Source of the DNA: Actinomyces sp. Marseille-P3109
Lineage (GTDB): Bacteria; Actinomycetota; Actinomycetes; Actinomycetales; Actinomycetaceae
Assembly (NCBI RefSeq): GCF_900323545.1
Contig: NZ_OOHN01000008.1
Location: 205,941 to 269,940, forward strand
Length of the DNA stretch: 64,000 bases
Direction: 5' to 3'
Part shown: positions 30,320-39,843 of the stretch, piece by piece
How the letters are laid out: every line of letters starts with the position of its first letter
Numbering within the stretch: the first letter of the stretch is position 1
Position numbers and translations under genes: made by a program
Notes under the pieces: model-generated
The model's input: only the letters and a program-made list of their open reading frames with translations
Told to the model about the DNA's origin: nothing
Database searches by the model: none

Positions 30320-30505
30320 GTGGAAGCGCATAGTCCTTTGTGGGAAAGCGGCAAAGGGCCGGGCGGGACAGGAGTCCCCGGCAACCGTCCGCGCCGCTCG
30401 TTCCTCGCGGAGCCCCCGCCGTACCCGCAGAGACAGTCGACTGCCTTCGAGCACCTGTCCCGCCCGACCCGCAATGGCCTGCTGCATCATACGAAACCAG
30501 TGCGG

Positions 30506-30511
30506 TTCAAT
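30506..30511 (+). promoter_or_regulatory. Possible -10 box of truA
   Basis: TTCAAT lies 6 nt before ATG 30518 and no Shine-Dalgarno is seen, so truA may be leaderless. Confidence 0.35.
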
Positions 30512-30517
30512 GGGGCC

Positions 30518-31405
30518 ATGCCACGCATCCGCCTCGACCTGGCCTACGACGGCACCTTCTTCTCCGGGTGGGCCGCCCAGCCCGGGCTGCGCACCGTCGA
30601 GGGGGTCCTGACCTCCGCCCTGGCCACCGTCCTGCGCGAGCCCGTCCGCCTCACGGTGGCCGGTCGCACCGACGCCGGCGTCCACGCCGCCGCCCAGGTG
30701 GTCCACCTCGACGTGAGCTCCCAGGCCTGGGGGGCGCTGCCCGGGCGCTCCGAGCGCAGCCCCGAGACCGCCCTGCTCACCCGGCTCGCGGGCGTCCTGG
30801 CGCGCGAGGCGCAGGACAGCCTGCCGCCCACCCCGCGAGGAGCCAGTGACGTCGTCGTCACCGGGGTGCGCATCGTGCCGGAGGCCTTCGACGCCCGCTT
30901 CGGCGCACTGACCCGCCGCTACACCTATCGGATCGCCGACGACGCCGCCCCACGCGACCCTGCCCGGCGCGCCACCGTCCTGTGGCTGCCGGGTCGGCTC
31001 GACGTCGAGGCCATGGCCGCCTCGGCGGCGCCTCTGCTGGGCGAGCACGACTTCCTGTCCTACTGCAAGCCCCGCGAGGGCGCCACGACCATCCGCACCC
31101 TGCGGGCCCTTGACTGGCGCAGGGCCTCCGCCGGGCCGGACGCCGGGCTTGTCACCCTGGGCGTCGTCGCCGATGCCTTCTGCCACTCCATGGTCCGCTC
31201 CCTGGTGGGAGCCGGTCTCGCCGTCGGGCAGGGGCGGAAACCCGCCACCTGGCCCGGAGAGGTTCTGGCGGCCCGTACCCGCAACGGCGCCGCCCCCGTC
31301 GCCCCGCCGCACGGGCTGACCCTGGAGGAGGTCACCTACCCGGGCGACGACGAGCTCGCCGCCCAGGCCGAGCGCGCCCGCACCACCCGCCGCCTGACCT
31401 GCTGA
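30518..31405 (+). CDS. truA: tRNA pseudouridine(38-40) synthase
   Basis: 295 residues. It modifies uridines in the anticodon stem-loop. It begins MPRIRLDLAYDGTFFSGWA, and the catalytic Asp is about residue 52 in GRTDAGVHA. Further family motifs are DARFGALTRRYTYRI and FCHSMVRSLVGA. Its position before rplM matches the common truA-rplM-rpsI order. An upstream in-frame extension to 30209 overlaps the divergent kinase gene and is not supported. Confidence 0.93.
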   Translation: MPRIRLDLAYDGTFFSGWAAQPGLRTVEGVLTSALATVLREPVRLTVAGRTDAGVHAAAQVVHLDVSSQAWGALPGRSERSPETALLTRLAGVLAREAQDSLPPTPRGASDVVVTGVRIVPEAFDARFGALTRRYTYRIADDAAPRDPARRATVLWLPGRLDVEAMAASAAPLLGEHDFLSYCKPREGATTIRTLRALDWRRASAGPDAGLVTLGVVADAFCHSMVRSLVGAGLAVGQGRKPATWPGEVLAARTRNGAAPVAPPHGLTLEEVTYPGDDELAAQAERARTTRRLTC

Positions 31406-31711
31406 CCACCCCGACGATGGCCTGCCGGCAAGCCCGCTGGCAACCCGCCGACGACCTCGCCGATCATTCCGGCGGGCCGCGTGGTGCGATTCACGGAACT
31501 GGAAAGCCGCACCTTTTGACCCTCCTGCGGGCAGCCCGGTACTGTTGGCAATCGTCGTGCAGCACGCGTGTGCGTGTCCGCGGTGCCGTCCCACTCGCCC
31601 CGGATCGCCTGTGCTCCGACCACTCACCTGACCATGGTGGTCTCGCCGAACCGCGAATGCTTCACCGCGCTTCGGCGTGCCCACTCGCCAAGAGAAACGA
31701 AGGCAACGCCC
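31406..31711 (+). other. rplM leader region
   Basis: 306 bp without a gene. It contains the promoter at 31516-31545, which leaves an untranslated leader of about 160 nt before rplM. I see no recognisable riboswitch or L13-leader consensus, although ribosomal leaders often bind their own protein. Confidence 0.6.
31516..31545 (+). promoter_or_regulatory. Promoter of rplM-rpsI
   Basis: TTGACC (31516-31521), an 18-nt gap, then TACTGT (31540-31545). This is one of the best matches to a housekeeping-sigma promoter in the window. Confidence 0.7.
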
Positions 31712-32155
31712 GTGCGCACGTATACACCGAAGCCCGGCGACGTCGAGAAGAGCTGGTACGTCATCGACGCCACCGACGTCGTCCTGGGTCGACTCGCGGC
31801 CCAGGCCGCCACCCTGCTCCGTGGGAAGCACAAGCCCCAGTTCGCGCCCAACGAGGACTGCGGCGACTACGTCGTCATCATCAACGCCGACAAGGTGGCC
31901 CTCACCAACGGCAAGGCCGACAGGAAGTTCGCCTACCGCCACTCCGGCCACCCGGGCGGCCTGACCGCCGTCTCCTACCGCGACCTGCTGGCCACCCGCC
32001 CCGAGCGCGCCGTCGAGAAGGCCGTCAAGGGCATGGTGCCCCACACCAAGCTCGGTCGCGCCCAGCTCAAGAAGCTCAGGGTCTACGCAGGTGCCGAGCA
32101 CCCGCACGCCTCCCAGAACCCGAAGACGTTCGAGATCACCCAGGTCGCCCAGTAA
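31712..32155 (+). CDS. rplM: 50S ribosomal protein L13
   Basis: 147 residues from GTG 31712 ([20 protein letters not shown]). It contains [20 protein letters not shown] and [22 protein letters not shown] lies upstream. An open frame extends to 31568 but is leader sequence. Confidence 0.96.
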   Translation: MRTYTPKPGDVEKSWYVIDATDVVLGRLAAQAATLLRGKHKPQFAPNEDCGDYVVIINADKVALTNGKADRKFAYRHSGHPGGLTAVSYRDLLATRPERAVEKAVKGMVPHTKLGRAQLKKLRVYAGAEHPHASQNPKTFEITQVAQ

Positions 32156-32198
32156 GCGCTCCAGCGCTCGGCACCCCGCGACAAGCAAAGGACACATC

Positions 32199-32693
32199 GT
32201 GGCTGAGACCACTGTCGACATCGACGCGCTGGACGAGGAGAACGCCCCCTCCAGCTACACCACCGAGACCGAGGAGTCCGCTCCCGGCCGCGGCCAGTCC
32301 ATCACCGCCCCCGGCTCCGGCCTGGGCCGCCGCAAGGAGGCCGTCGCCCGCGTGCGCCTCGTGCCCGGCACCGGCCAGTGGAAGCTGAACGGCCGCACCC
32401 TGGAGGACTACTTCCCCAACAAGCTGCACCAGCAGCTCGTGCGCGCCCCCTTCACCATCCTGGACCTCGAGGGCCGTTTCGACGTCGTCGCCCGCATCAA
32501 CGGCGGCGGCGTCTCCGGCCAGGCCGGCGCCCTGCGCCTGGGCATCGCCCGCGCCCTCAACGAGATCGACCGTGAGGCCAACCGCGCCACTCTCAAGAAG
32601 GCCGGCTTCCTCACCCGCGACTCGCGCATCGTGGAGCGCAAGAAGGCCGGTCTGCACAAGGCCCGCCGCGCCCCCCAGTACTCCAAGCGCTGA
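32199..32693 (+). CDS. rpsI: 30S ribosomal protein S9
   Basis: 164 residues from GTG 32199. The S9 core starts at about residue 40 ([19 protein letters not shown]), and the C-terminal [17 protein letters not shown] tail contacts P-site tRNA. An acidic N-terminal extension of about 35 residues precedes the core, as in many actinobacteria. Confidence 0.96.
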   Translation: MAETTVDIDALDEENAPSSYTTETEESAPGRGQSITAPGSGLGRRKEAVARVRLVPGTGQWKLNGRTLEDYFPNKLHQQLVRAPFTILDLEGRFDVVARINGGGVSGQAGALRLGIARALNEIDREANRATLKKAGFLTRDSRIVERKKAGLHKARRAPQYSKR

Positions 32694-32742
32694 TCCAGCG
32701 CGGTTGCGGCCAGGCTGGCCGGAACCGCCCGCACGCTTTGTA

Positions 32743-32780
32743 CGACGGCGGCCGTCCCCTCATCGGGACGGCCGCCGTCG
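32743..32780 (+). terminator. Terminator-like hairpin after rpsI
   Basis: A perfect 16-bp stem (32743-32758 with 32765-32780) around CTCATC, 50 nt after the stop. It is very GC-rich and has no T-run. Confidence 0.75.
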
Positions 32781-32986
32781 CCATGTGTCAGGGGCGGCCG
32801 CAATCGGCTCTGACTGAGCCGGGCAAGGCCAACCGCGCGGCAGATTGGGCGGCATCTCGGGCAGGACTCGCCGCGGAGGAACCCCTCAAGGACATCAGAC
32901 CTTGCTCGTGCCTCGGCCGTCATCTCCCCACGTCGGGGCGCCCATGGCAGGATGGTGCTGTTTCGTCACCCCTCAGGAGGAATTCC

Positions 32987-34348
32987 ATGGCTCGTCTCTT
33001 CGGAACCGACGGCGTACGCGGCCTGGCCAACGACCTGCTCACGCCCACCCTGGCCGTACAGCTCGGTGAGGCCGCGGCCCGTGTTCTGACCAAGGACTCG
33101 AACGCCACCCGGCGCTCGCGCAGCATCCGCCCCCGCGCCATCGTGGGCCGCGACACCCGCGCCTCCGGAGAGTTCCTCGACCACGCCATCAGCGCGGGCC
33201 TGGCCTCCTCCGGGATCGACGTCACCCGTGTGGGCGTCCTGCCCACCCCTGCGATCGCACACCTGACGGCCACCCAGGACATCGAGCTGGGCGTCATGAT
33301 CTCCGCCTCCCACAACCCCTTCCCCGACAACGGCATCAAGTTCATCGCCCGCGGTGGCTATAAGCTCGCCGACGCCGTCGAGGACGAGATCGAGGCCCTC
33401 CTGGGCAAGGTCAGTGACCGGCCCACCGGATCCGACGTCGGCCGCGTCATCAAGGGCGAGACCGTCGCCGACCAGAACTACATCAACCACCTCGTCGACT
33501 CCGCCGCCACCGACCTGTCCGGGCTGCGCATCGTCGTCGACGCCTCCAACGGCGCCGCCTCCGTCGTCGGGCCGGCCGCGCTGCGCGCCTCCGGCGCCGA
33601 GGTCATCGTCATCAACGCCTCCCCGGACGGCCTCAACATCAACGACAACTGCGGCTCCACCCACCCCGAGCAGCTGCAGAACTACGTCAGGGCCGTCGGC
33701 GCGGACATGGGAGTGGCCTACGACGGCGACGCCGACCGCTGCCTGGCCGTGGACGCCGACGGCCAGCTTGTCGACGGCGACCAGATCATGGGCATGCTCG
33801 CCATCGGTATGAAAGCCGACGGCACCCTCGGCTCCGACACGCTCGTCGTCACCGTCATGAGCAACCTCGGACTCATCCTGGCCATGCGCGAGCACGGCAT
33901 CCGCACCGTTCAGACCGGTGTGGGCGACCGCTACGTGCTCGAGCGGATGCTCCAGGGCGGCTACACCCTGGGGGGCGAGCAGTCCGGGCACGTCATCGAC
34001 ACCCTCCACGCCACCACCGGTGACGGCGTGCTCACCTCCCTGCGTGTGGCCGCGCGCGTCAAGCGCACCGGCAAGACGCTGGCCGAGCTCGCCAGCGTCG
34101 TGACCCGTCTGCCCCAGACACTCATCAACGTCAAGAACGTCGACAAGGCGGCGGCCAGCACCAACCAGTCCGTTCAGGACGCCGTCGCCTCCGCGGAGAA
34201 GGAGCTGGGGGACACCGGCCGCGTCCTGCTGCGCCAGTCGGGCACCGAGCCGCTCGTGCGCGTCATGGTCGAGGCCGCCACCCAGGAGGAGGCCGACCGC
34301 GTGGCCCGCTCCCTGGCGGACACCGTCAAGAACAACCTCGGCCTGTGA
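32987..34348 (+). CDS. glmM: Phosphoglucosamine mutase
   Basis: 453 residues. It converts glucosamine-6-phosphate to glucosamine-1-phosphate for UDP-GlcNAc, peptidoglycan and glycan synthesis, acting directly after GlmS (42758). The catalytic serine is Ser108 in ISASHNPFPDNG. The metal loop AYDGDADRCLAVD and the sugar loop GGEQSGHVI are present. AGGAGG lies before ATG 32987. Confidence 0.96.
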   Translation: MARLFGTDGVRGLANDLLTPTLAVQLGEAAARVLTKDSNATRRSRSIRPRAIVGRDTRASGEFLDHAISAGLASSGIDVTRVGVLPTPAIAHLTATQDIELGVMISASHNPFPDNGIKFIARGGYKLADAVEDEIEALLGKVSDRPTGSDVGRVIKGETVADQNYINHLVDSAATDLSGLRIVVDASNGAASVVGPAALRASGAEVIVINASPDGLNINDNCGSTHPEQLQNYVRAVGADMGVAYDGDADRCLAVDADGQLVDGDQIMGMLAIGMKADGTLGSDTLVVTVMSNLGLILAMREHGIRTVQTGVGDRYVLERMLQGGYTLGGEQSGHVIDTLHATTGDGVLTSLRVAARVKRTGKTLAELASVVTRLPQTLINVKNVDKAAASTNQSVQDAVASAEKELGDTGRVLLRQSGTEPLVRVMVEAATQEEADRVARSLADTVKNNLGL

Positions 34349-34479
34349 CCTGACGGCAGGTTCCTCCCGGGGCCGGTCGCGGACGCAGCCACCAGCGCGG
34401 TGGCCGGTGCCGCGGCCGGTCCCTGGTCGTGTGGGGCCATCGGCTCCAACGGATCGGCGCGATGAGGGAGGATATGCCT

Positions 34480-37400
34480 GTGACGCCCTCGTACCCCCTG
34501 GCCCTCCTCACGGCTCCGCCGACCTGGTGCGGCCAGGTCCTGAGCGGGCGGACCCTTGACCTGCTGTCCGCGCTCGCCGGCAGCCAGGAGGCCCGGTTGA
34601 GCGACGGCGCCCTCATCGGGGCCCTGTGGCCCGACGACGCCCCGGCCCGGCCGCTGCGGGCCCTGCACGTCGTCGTCTCGCGGGTGCGGGCGGCGGTGGG
34701 GGAGGACGTCGTCGAACGTGTCGGCGACGGGTACCGGCTGGCGCTGCCAGCGGCGGATGTTGACGCTCTCGACCTGTCGGACCGGGCGACCCGGGCCCGC
34801 GCCTGCGCCGCCGAGGGCCAGTGGGACCAGGTCCTGGACCTCACCGGTGACCTACCTCGGGCGTCTGTTCCCGGGCAGACCGATGTCGTCGGAGCAGAAG
34901 CCTCTCCTTTCGCACAACTGCGAGAGCGCGCCGCCGCCCACGCCGAGGCGGCCCGACGAGACCGGGCCCTCGCCCTGGAGGCCACCGGCGAGCACGAGCA
35001 GGCCGCGGAGCTGCTGCGCGAGGCCGCCCAGCGAGACGCTGGAGACGAGACCGTCCTGGCCGCCCTCATGCGAGCCGAGTCCTGGGCCCGCTCACCCGCC
35101 GCCGCCCTGGAGATCTACGAGCAGCACCGCCGCCGGCTGCGCGAGCTGGGAGCCGTGCCGGGCCCGGCCCTGCGCGCCGCCCACGAGGCCGTCCTGGCCG
35201 CCGAGAGCCCCGTGAGCCGCGGCCTGGAGCCCGCACCCGAGCACTTCCTGGGACGGAAGACGGATGTGGCCGGTGTCCTCAAGGCCCTGAGCAGCCATCA
35301 GCTGGTGACGCTCACCGGGCCCGGCGGGGTCGGCAAGACGACCCTGGCGCAGGTGGTGGCGGCTCGCAGCCGCCGCCCCGCCGTCTACGTCGCCTCCCTC
35401 GCCGAGGTCCCACCCGGCGCCGATCTGGTCAGGGTCCTCCTCGACGCCGTCGGGAACCCCGGGGCGGCCAACGGCGACCCGCGCCGGTCCCTGGCCGCGG
35501 CCCTCGCCCTGCCGGGGACCGTCCTCGTCATCGACAACTGCGAGCACCTGGCCGACGAGGTCGCCGACCTCATCGGACCGCTGCTGGCCACCTGTCCGGA
35601 CCTGCACATCCTGGCGACCTCGCGCCGCCCTCTCGACCTGGGTGCGGAGCATGTCCACCGCCTCGAGCCGCTCGACGCCGCCTCAGCGGCACAGCTCTTC
35701 CGCGCCCGCGCTCTGACAGCCCGCCCCGACCAGGTCATTGATGACGACGACCTGGACGACCTTCTCTCCCGGTTGGAGGGCATCCCCCTGGCCATTGAGC
35801 TGGCCGCCGCGCGCACTCGCAGCCTGTCGGTCGGCCAGATCGCCGAGCGGCTGCCCGGCAGGCCCGAGCTGCTCACCGCGGCCCGCGACGCCCCCGCCCG
35901 CCAGCGCACCCTGACAGCGGTCATCGAGTGGTCCTGGAACCTGCTCGGCGCCGCTGAGCGCCGGGCCATGGCGCGTGTGGCGCTGCTCCCAGACGGATTC
36001 ACCCTCGCCGCCGCGGAGGCGCTCACCGGTGCCGACGCCGCCGAGCTCCTCGACGCCCTGGTCTCCCACTCCCTGCTCGTGGTGCGCGACCGCGGCCTGC
36101 CCCGCTTCCATATGCTCGTCACCGTCCGCGACTTCTCCCTGGAGCAGCTGGCCGCCTCCGGTGACGGGACGGCGGCCCGGGCGGCCCTGCACGAGTGGGT
36201 GGTGGACCTGTGCTCCCAGATCCACTTCCCCATCAACGCCGGCGACTTCGGCGACGCCGGCCACCCTCAGGCTCCCCGGCACAACCGCGTCTTCCAGCAG
36301 GTCGCCCACGACGAGGCCGTCATCCTCCAGGAGCTCGACCGGCTCCTGGCACAGGCCGAGAGCCAGGACGCGGACCCCCTGCCTGCGGACCTGCGTGACG
36401 CGATCTGCCTCATCGGTGCCGCGCTCATGCGCCTGTGGAGCGTCACCTGGAGCTATGAGCGCATCGCGGACTACGGCTCGCGCCTCATCGGCCCTGCCAC
36501 CCAGCCGGCCGGGACCCTGCGCGGCAATGAGGCGGGGATGAGCGTCCTGGCCCTGTGCGTCACCCTGTTCGGGCTCCTGAGCCACATGCCCACCCGGGTC
36601 CGCTCCCTGCTACCTGCCTCCTTCGACGGCGAGGGGCCGTTCTCCCGGGTCAGGCGCTTCCTGCGTGCCGGTGACGAGCAGTGGGCCGAGCTGGCGGGCG
36701 ACGCCGACCCCTGGGTCGCCTGGGCGGCGACCCGCTGCCTGGCCGCCCAGCAGGAGGACGACGGAGACCCTCATGCCTCCCTGGAGACCATCGAGACCCT
36801 CCTGGAGCGACTCCACGGCACCGAACTGGCCGGTATCAACCTGCTCGAGCTGCACCTCCATCGGCTGCAGGTGCTCATGTCCCTGGGACGGTACAGCCAG
36901 GTCGTCGACGCCTGCACGCGCGCTCAGGTGCTCCTGGACCGGGTCCTGCCCAGCTGGGGCGAGTTCTTCCGCATGACGCTGCGGCTGGAGGGAGCCTACT
37001 GCGCGGTCTACCTCGATCCCCGTCCGGAGACCGCCGTCAATCTCCTGGAGACCCTGGAGCCCGTTGACCTGCCGGGAACCATGCGCTTCATCGCCCGCTC
37101 CGTGCGCGGCGAGCTGGAGCTCACCCGTGGGCGTGTGCGCGCCGCCGCCCTCACACAGCGCGTGAGCCTGCGCTACGCCGGGCACTGGCGCTCCATCCTG
37201 GGGGCGGGATCCCAGTGGGAGCTCTACATCCTGAGCATGTGCCTGGTCACCGACGTCGAGCTCAGCGCGGATGACGCCGTCGAGCTCGACGCCGGGGCCA
37301 TCCGCGCCCGGGCCGTGCCCCTGCTGCGCGATACCCTCTCCGATCCTGCTGCGCGGCAGGGCGCTGCTCCGCGGCAGCGCGATATCCCCACCATCATGGC

Positions 37401-37683
37401 CTTCGCCGCGGCCGTCGGCCTGTCCACCATGGCCGCCGCACCGACGGGCTCTGACCGGCGGGCAGCGGGCGCCGAGCTGGTCGCCACCGCCCTGGCCGTG
37501 GGGACCAACCAGACCTGCCGACTGCTCTCCCACGACTACCTGCGCACCCGCACCGAGCAGCTCGACGCCCAGGCGCTGGCGACGGCCGAGGGACGCATCC
37601 GGTCCCTGAGCCGCCTCCAGCTGGTCGCGCACGCGGCCGGCCTCGCCCGCCGTCTGGCGAGCGAGGCCGGTTGGAACCGCTGA
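34480..37683 (+). CDS. AfsR/SARP-type regulator: winged-helix, BTAD, NTPase and TPR-like C-terminus
   Basis: About 1067 residues. Residues 15-95 form an OmpR-like winged helix (SDGALIGALWPDDAP, LHVVVSRVRAAVGED, RVGDGYRLAL). Residues 95-240 are a bacterial transcriptional activation domain (EQHRRRLRELGAVPGPALR). An NB-ARC/AAA NTPase follows with Walker A TGPGGVGKTT (Lys286) and Walker B VLVIDNCEHL, then GIPLAIELAAAR. The remaining 500 residues are helical and TPR-like. Such proteins are cytoplasmic activators of secondary-metabolism or transport genes. GTG 34480 is preferred because GGGAGG (34466-34471) is 8 nt away; ATG 34474 and the frame start at 34429 are alternatives. It converges with the exporter genes 37732-39644, which are plausible targets. 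Confidence 0.87.
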   Translation: MTPSYPLALLTAPPTWCGQVLSGRTLDLLSALAGSQEARLSDGALIGALWPDDAPARPLRALHVVVSRVRAAVGEDVVERVGDGYRLALPAADVDALDLSDRATRARACAAEGQWDQVLDLTGDLPRASVPGQTDVVGAEASPFAQLRERAAAHAEAARRDRALALEATGEHEQAAELLREAAQRDAGDETVLAALMRAESWARSPAAALEIYEQHRRRLRELGAVPGPALRAAHEAVLAAESPVSRGLEPAPEHFLGRKTDVAGVLKALSSHQLVTLTGPGGVGKTTLAQVVAARSRRPAVYVASLAEVPPGADLVRVLLDAVGNPGAANGDPRRSLAAALALPGTVLVIDNCEHLADEVADLIGPLLATCPDLHILATSRRPLDLGAEHVHRLEPLDAASAAQLFRARALTARPDQVIDDDDLDDLLSRLEGIPLAIELAAARTRSLSVGQIAERLPGRPELLTAARDAPARQRTLTAVIEWSWNLLGAAERRAMARVALLPDGFTLAAAEALTGADAAELLDALVSHSLLVVRDRGLPRFHMLVTVRDFSLEQLAASGDGTAARAALHEWVVDLCSQIHFPINAGDFGDAGHPQAPRHNRVFQQVAHDEAVILQELDRLLAQAESQDADPLPADLRDAICLIGAALMRLWSVTWSYERIADYGSRLIGPATQPAGTLRGNEAGMSVLALCVTLFGLLSHMPTRVRSLLPASFDGEGPFSRVRRFLRAGDEQWAELAGDADPWVAWAATRCLAAQQEDDGDPHASLETIETLLERLHGTELAGINLLELHLHRLQVLMSLGRYSQVVDACTRAQVLLDRVLPSWGEFFRMTLRLEGAYCAVYLDPRPETAVNLLETLEPVDLPGTMRFIARSVRGELELTRGRVRAAALTQRVSLRYAGHWRSILGAGSQWELYILSMCLVTDVELSADDAVELDAGAIRARAVPLLRDTLSDPAARQGAAPRQRDIPTIMAFAAAVGLSTMAAAPTGSDRRAAGAELVATALAVGTNQTCRLLSHDYLRTRTEQLDAQALATAEGRIRSLSRLQLVAHAAGLARRLASEAGWNR

Positions 37684-37689
37684 CCGGCA

Positions 37690-37725
37690 GGTCGATCAAC
37701 CGCTGCGTCAGAGGCCCGATCGACC
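37690..37725. terminator. Possible bidirectional terminator between convergent genes
   Basis: GGTCGATC (37690-37697) pairs with GATCGACC (37718-37725) in the 48-bp gap between the regulator and the permease gene. The loop is large, so support is weak. Confidence 0.35.
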
Positions 37726-37731
37726 GTGTGC

Positions 37732-38571
37732 TCAGGCGTTGCGCCGCTGGTAGCGGAGGATCGTCAGCGGGGCCATGACGGCCAGGACCAGGAGAGAGCC
37801 GATGATCGCGGCGCGCACGTCCTCGGCCGAGCCCGTCGTCCCGTCCAGCAGGTAGCGGCAACCGTCAACGATGTGCGAGACCGGGTTGTTGCGCACGAAG
37901 GCCTTGAGCCAGCCCGGCAGCGTCGCGGTGGGCACCATCGCGTTGGACAGGAAGGTCAGTGGGAACAGGACGATGACGGTGAAGGAGGTGACTGCCTGGG
38001 CCGAGGAGAAGACTGTCCCCAGCAGCAGGAAGGTCCAGGCGATCGCCCAGGCGCAGCCCGCCGCCAGGGCGATGGCTCCGATGGTCCCCGACCAGCCGTT
38101 CTCAGGCCGGTACCCCAGGACGTAGCCGGTGAGCACCGTCAGGGAGGTGCAGATGAGGTATCGCAGCACGTCGGAGACCATGGGGCCCAGGACGGGCGCG
38201 ATCCTCGACATCGGCATGGTGCGGAAGCGGTCGAAGACGCCCTTGTCCATGTCCTCGCGCAGGTCCACGCCCACGCTCTGGCTCGTGGTCAGTGCGTTGA
38301 TGATGATGAGGCCCGGCACGATCGTGGGCAGGTAGGCCTTGACGTCGCCGGCGATGGCGCCGCCGAAGATCTCACCGAACATGACGGTGAACATGATCGG
38401 TTGGATGAGGATGTCGTAGAACTCGCCCGGGTTGCGCACCATGGTGATGAGCGAGCGCCAGGCCATGGCCAGGGTGTCCGGGACCAGCCGCGTCTCGCTG
38501 AAGCGGGTCAGGCTCGGGTGCGAACCGGCGCCGGTCGACAGGGTGGGTGCTGTTGCTGCGGGGGAGGTCAT
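37732..38571 (-). CDS. ABC-2 type exporter permease, DrrB-like
   Basis: 279 residues with six membrane segments and the ABC-2 pattern (RNPGEFYDILIQPIMFTVMF; VGVDLREDMDKGVFDRFRTMPM; FTVIVLFPLTFLSNAMVPTATLPGWLKAF, each read in parts). It would form the membrane path of a drug or lipid-like molecule exporter with the ATPase encoded just upstream, whose stop overlaps this ATG (ATGA). The substrate is unknown. Confidence 0.9.
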   Translation of the reverse strand: MTSPAATAPTLSTGAGSHPSLTRFSETRLVPDTLAMAWRSLITMVRNPGEFYDILIQPIMFTVMFGEIFGGAIAGDVKAYLPTIVPGLIIINALTTSQSVGVDLREDMDKGVFDRFRTMPMSRIAPVLGPMVSDVLRYLICTSLTVLTGYVLGYRPENGWSGTIGAIALAAGCAWAIAWTFLLLGTVFSSAQAVTSFTVIVLFPLTFLSNAMVPTATLPGWLKAFVRNNPVSHIVDGCRYLLDGTTGSAEDVRAAIIGSLLVLAVMAPLTILRYQRRNA

Positions 38572-39644
38572 GACTGCTCCTTGATATCCGAAGGACGGGC
38601 GGATGGGGACGTGGGCGAGGGCGCCGACGACGTAGCGGAGTCGGGGGAGGCTGCGTCGTCGGCCCTATGGGGATGGGGCTGGCCGGTGAGGGCCATGAAG
38701 ACCGAGTCCATGCTGGGACGATCCACGGAGACGGTCTTGGGGGACAGCCCGGCGTCGCGCAGGGCCACGAGCACCTCGGTGGCCACCGACGCCTCGCTCA
38801 ACGGCGTCTGCAGGTGAGCGCCGTGGTCGATGACGGCCGGAGCGTGACCGGTGACCCGCTCGATGATCGCGGCGGTGGCGCCCTGGTCCGCGGGTCTCGC
38901 CGGGGCCAGGATGAGCGAGCTGCTGCCCACCCGGTCCTTGAGCTCGTCGGGAGTGCCCTCGGCGATGAGCCGCCCGGTGTCGATGATGCCGACCTGGTGA
39001 GCCAGACGGTCGGCCTCCTCCAGGTACTGGGTGGTCAGCAGGATCGTGGAGCCGCCCTCCACCAGGGATCGGATGACGTCCCACATCTGCTCGCGCGTGC
39101 GCGGGTCCAGGCCGGTGGTGGGCTCGTCCAGGAAGACGAGCGGGGGCCGGGAGATGAGCGAGACGGCCAGGTCCAGCCGACGCCGCATCCCACCGGAGTA
39201 GCTGCTCACCCGCTTGCCGCCGGCCTCGGTGAGGCTGAAGGCGGCCAGCAGCTCGTCGGCCCGATCACGCGCCCGACGTCGGCTAAGACCCAGCAGTCGT
39301 CCGAAGAGCCGCAGGTTCTCCGCCCCGGTGAGCATCTCATCGACGCTGGCGTACTGGCCCGTCACCCCGATGAGGCTGCGTACGGCATGGCGCTCGCGGA
39401 CGACGTCGTGCCCCAGGACCGTTGCCCGACCGCGGGTGGGTGCCAACAGGGTGGTGATCATGCGCAGCGCCGTCGACTTACCGGCTCCGTTGGGGCCGAG
39501 CAGGCCGTACACGATGCCCGCGGGGATCTCCAGGTCGAGGCCGTCGACGGCGGTGAAGGAGCCGAAGGTCCGGGTCAGGCCGTCGGTCCTGATGGCCGCG
39601 GGCTCGCTCGGAGCGGGTGATCTGCTTACTGTTCGTGTGGTCAT
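38568..39644 (-). CDS. ABC exporter ATP-binding protein, DrrA-like
   Basis: 358 residues. Walker A is LLGPNGAGKST (Lys about 56), the signature is YSGGMRRRLDLA and Walker B is VFLDEPTTGLD. A C-terminal domain of about 110 residues follows, as in DrrA and DrrA-like antibiotic-resistance exporters. The start MTTRTVSRSP (ATG 39644) fits the family; there is no strong ribosome-binding site, and the frame upstream to 39779 is not supported. Paired with the permease by a 4-nt overlap. Confidence 0.92.
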   Translation of the reverse strand: MTTRTVSRSPAPSEPAAIRTDGLTRTFGSFTAVDGLDLEIPAGIVYGLLGPNGAGKSTALRMITTLLAPTRGRATVLGHDVVRERHAVRSLIGVTGQYASVDEMLTGAENLRLFGRLLGLSRRRARDRADELLAAFSLTEAGGKRVSSYSGGMRRRLDLAVSLISRPPLVFLDEPTTGLDPRTREQMWDVIRSLVEGGSTILLTTQYLEEADRLAHQVGIIDTGRLIAEGTPDELKDRVGSSSLILAPARPADQGATAAIIERVTGHAPAVIDHGAHLQTPLSEASVATEVLVALRDAGLSPKTVSVDRPSMDSVFMALTGQPHPHRADDAASPDSATSSAPSPTSPSARPSDIKEQS

Positions 39645-39767
39645 GCCGGTAAGGCTGGACCCCGGCGGTTTCAGAGCGGCTTCACCGCGAGGCCACTCGG
39701 TTTCACTCCGTTTCGTTCCGTCCACGGACCATGCCAGGTGGGTGCTGATCGTGGCGGGCGGTAGGGC

Positions 39768-39773
39768 TACTAT
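39768..39773 (+). promoter_or_regulatory. -10 box upstream of the toxin-antitoxin operon
   Basis: TACTAT, with a weak -35 (CTGATC, 39745-39750) at 17 nt. It lies 38 nt before the short leader frame at 39811. Confidence 0.5.
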
Positions 39774-39810
39774 CCTCATGAGTCACTCCACAGCACCCCG
39801 AGGAGTCCCT

Positions 39811-39843
39811 ATGACAACGTTTTTGTTGCGAGTGTGGTCATGA
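39811..39843 (+). CDS. Ten-codon leader peptide upstream of the toxin gene
   Basis: A short frame encodes MTTFLLRVWS. It has a good ribosome-binding site (CGAGGAG, 39800-39806, 4-5 nt before ATG 39811), and its stop overlaps the first ATG of the toxin gene (39840) in an ATGA junction. The toxin itself has no such site, so its translation may depend on reading this leader. It is too short for homology evidence. Confidence 0.5.
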   Translation: MTTFLLRVWS

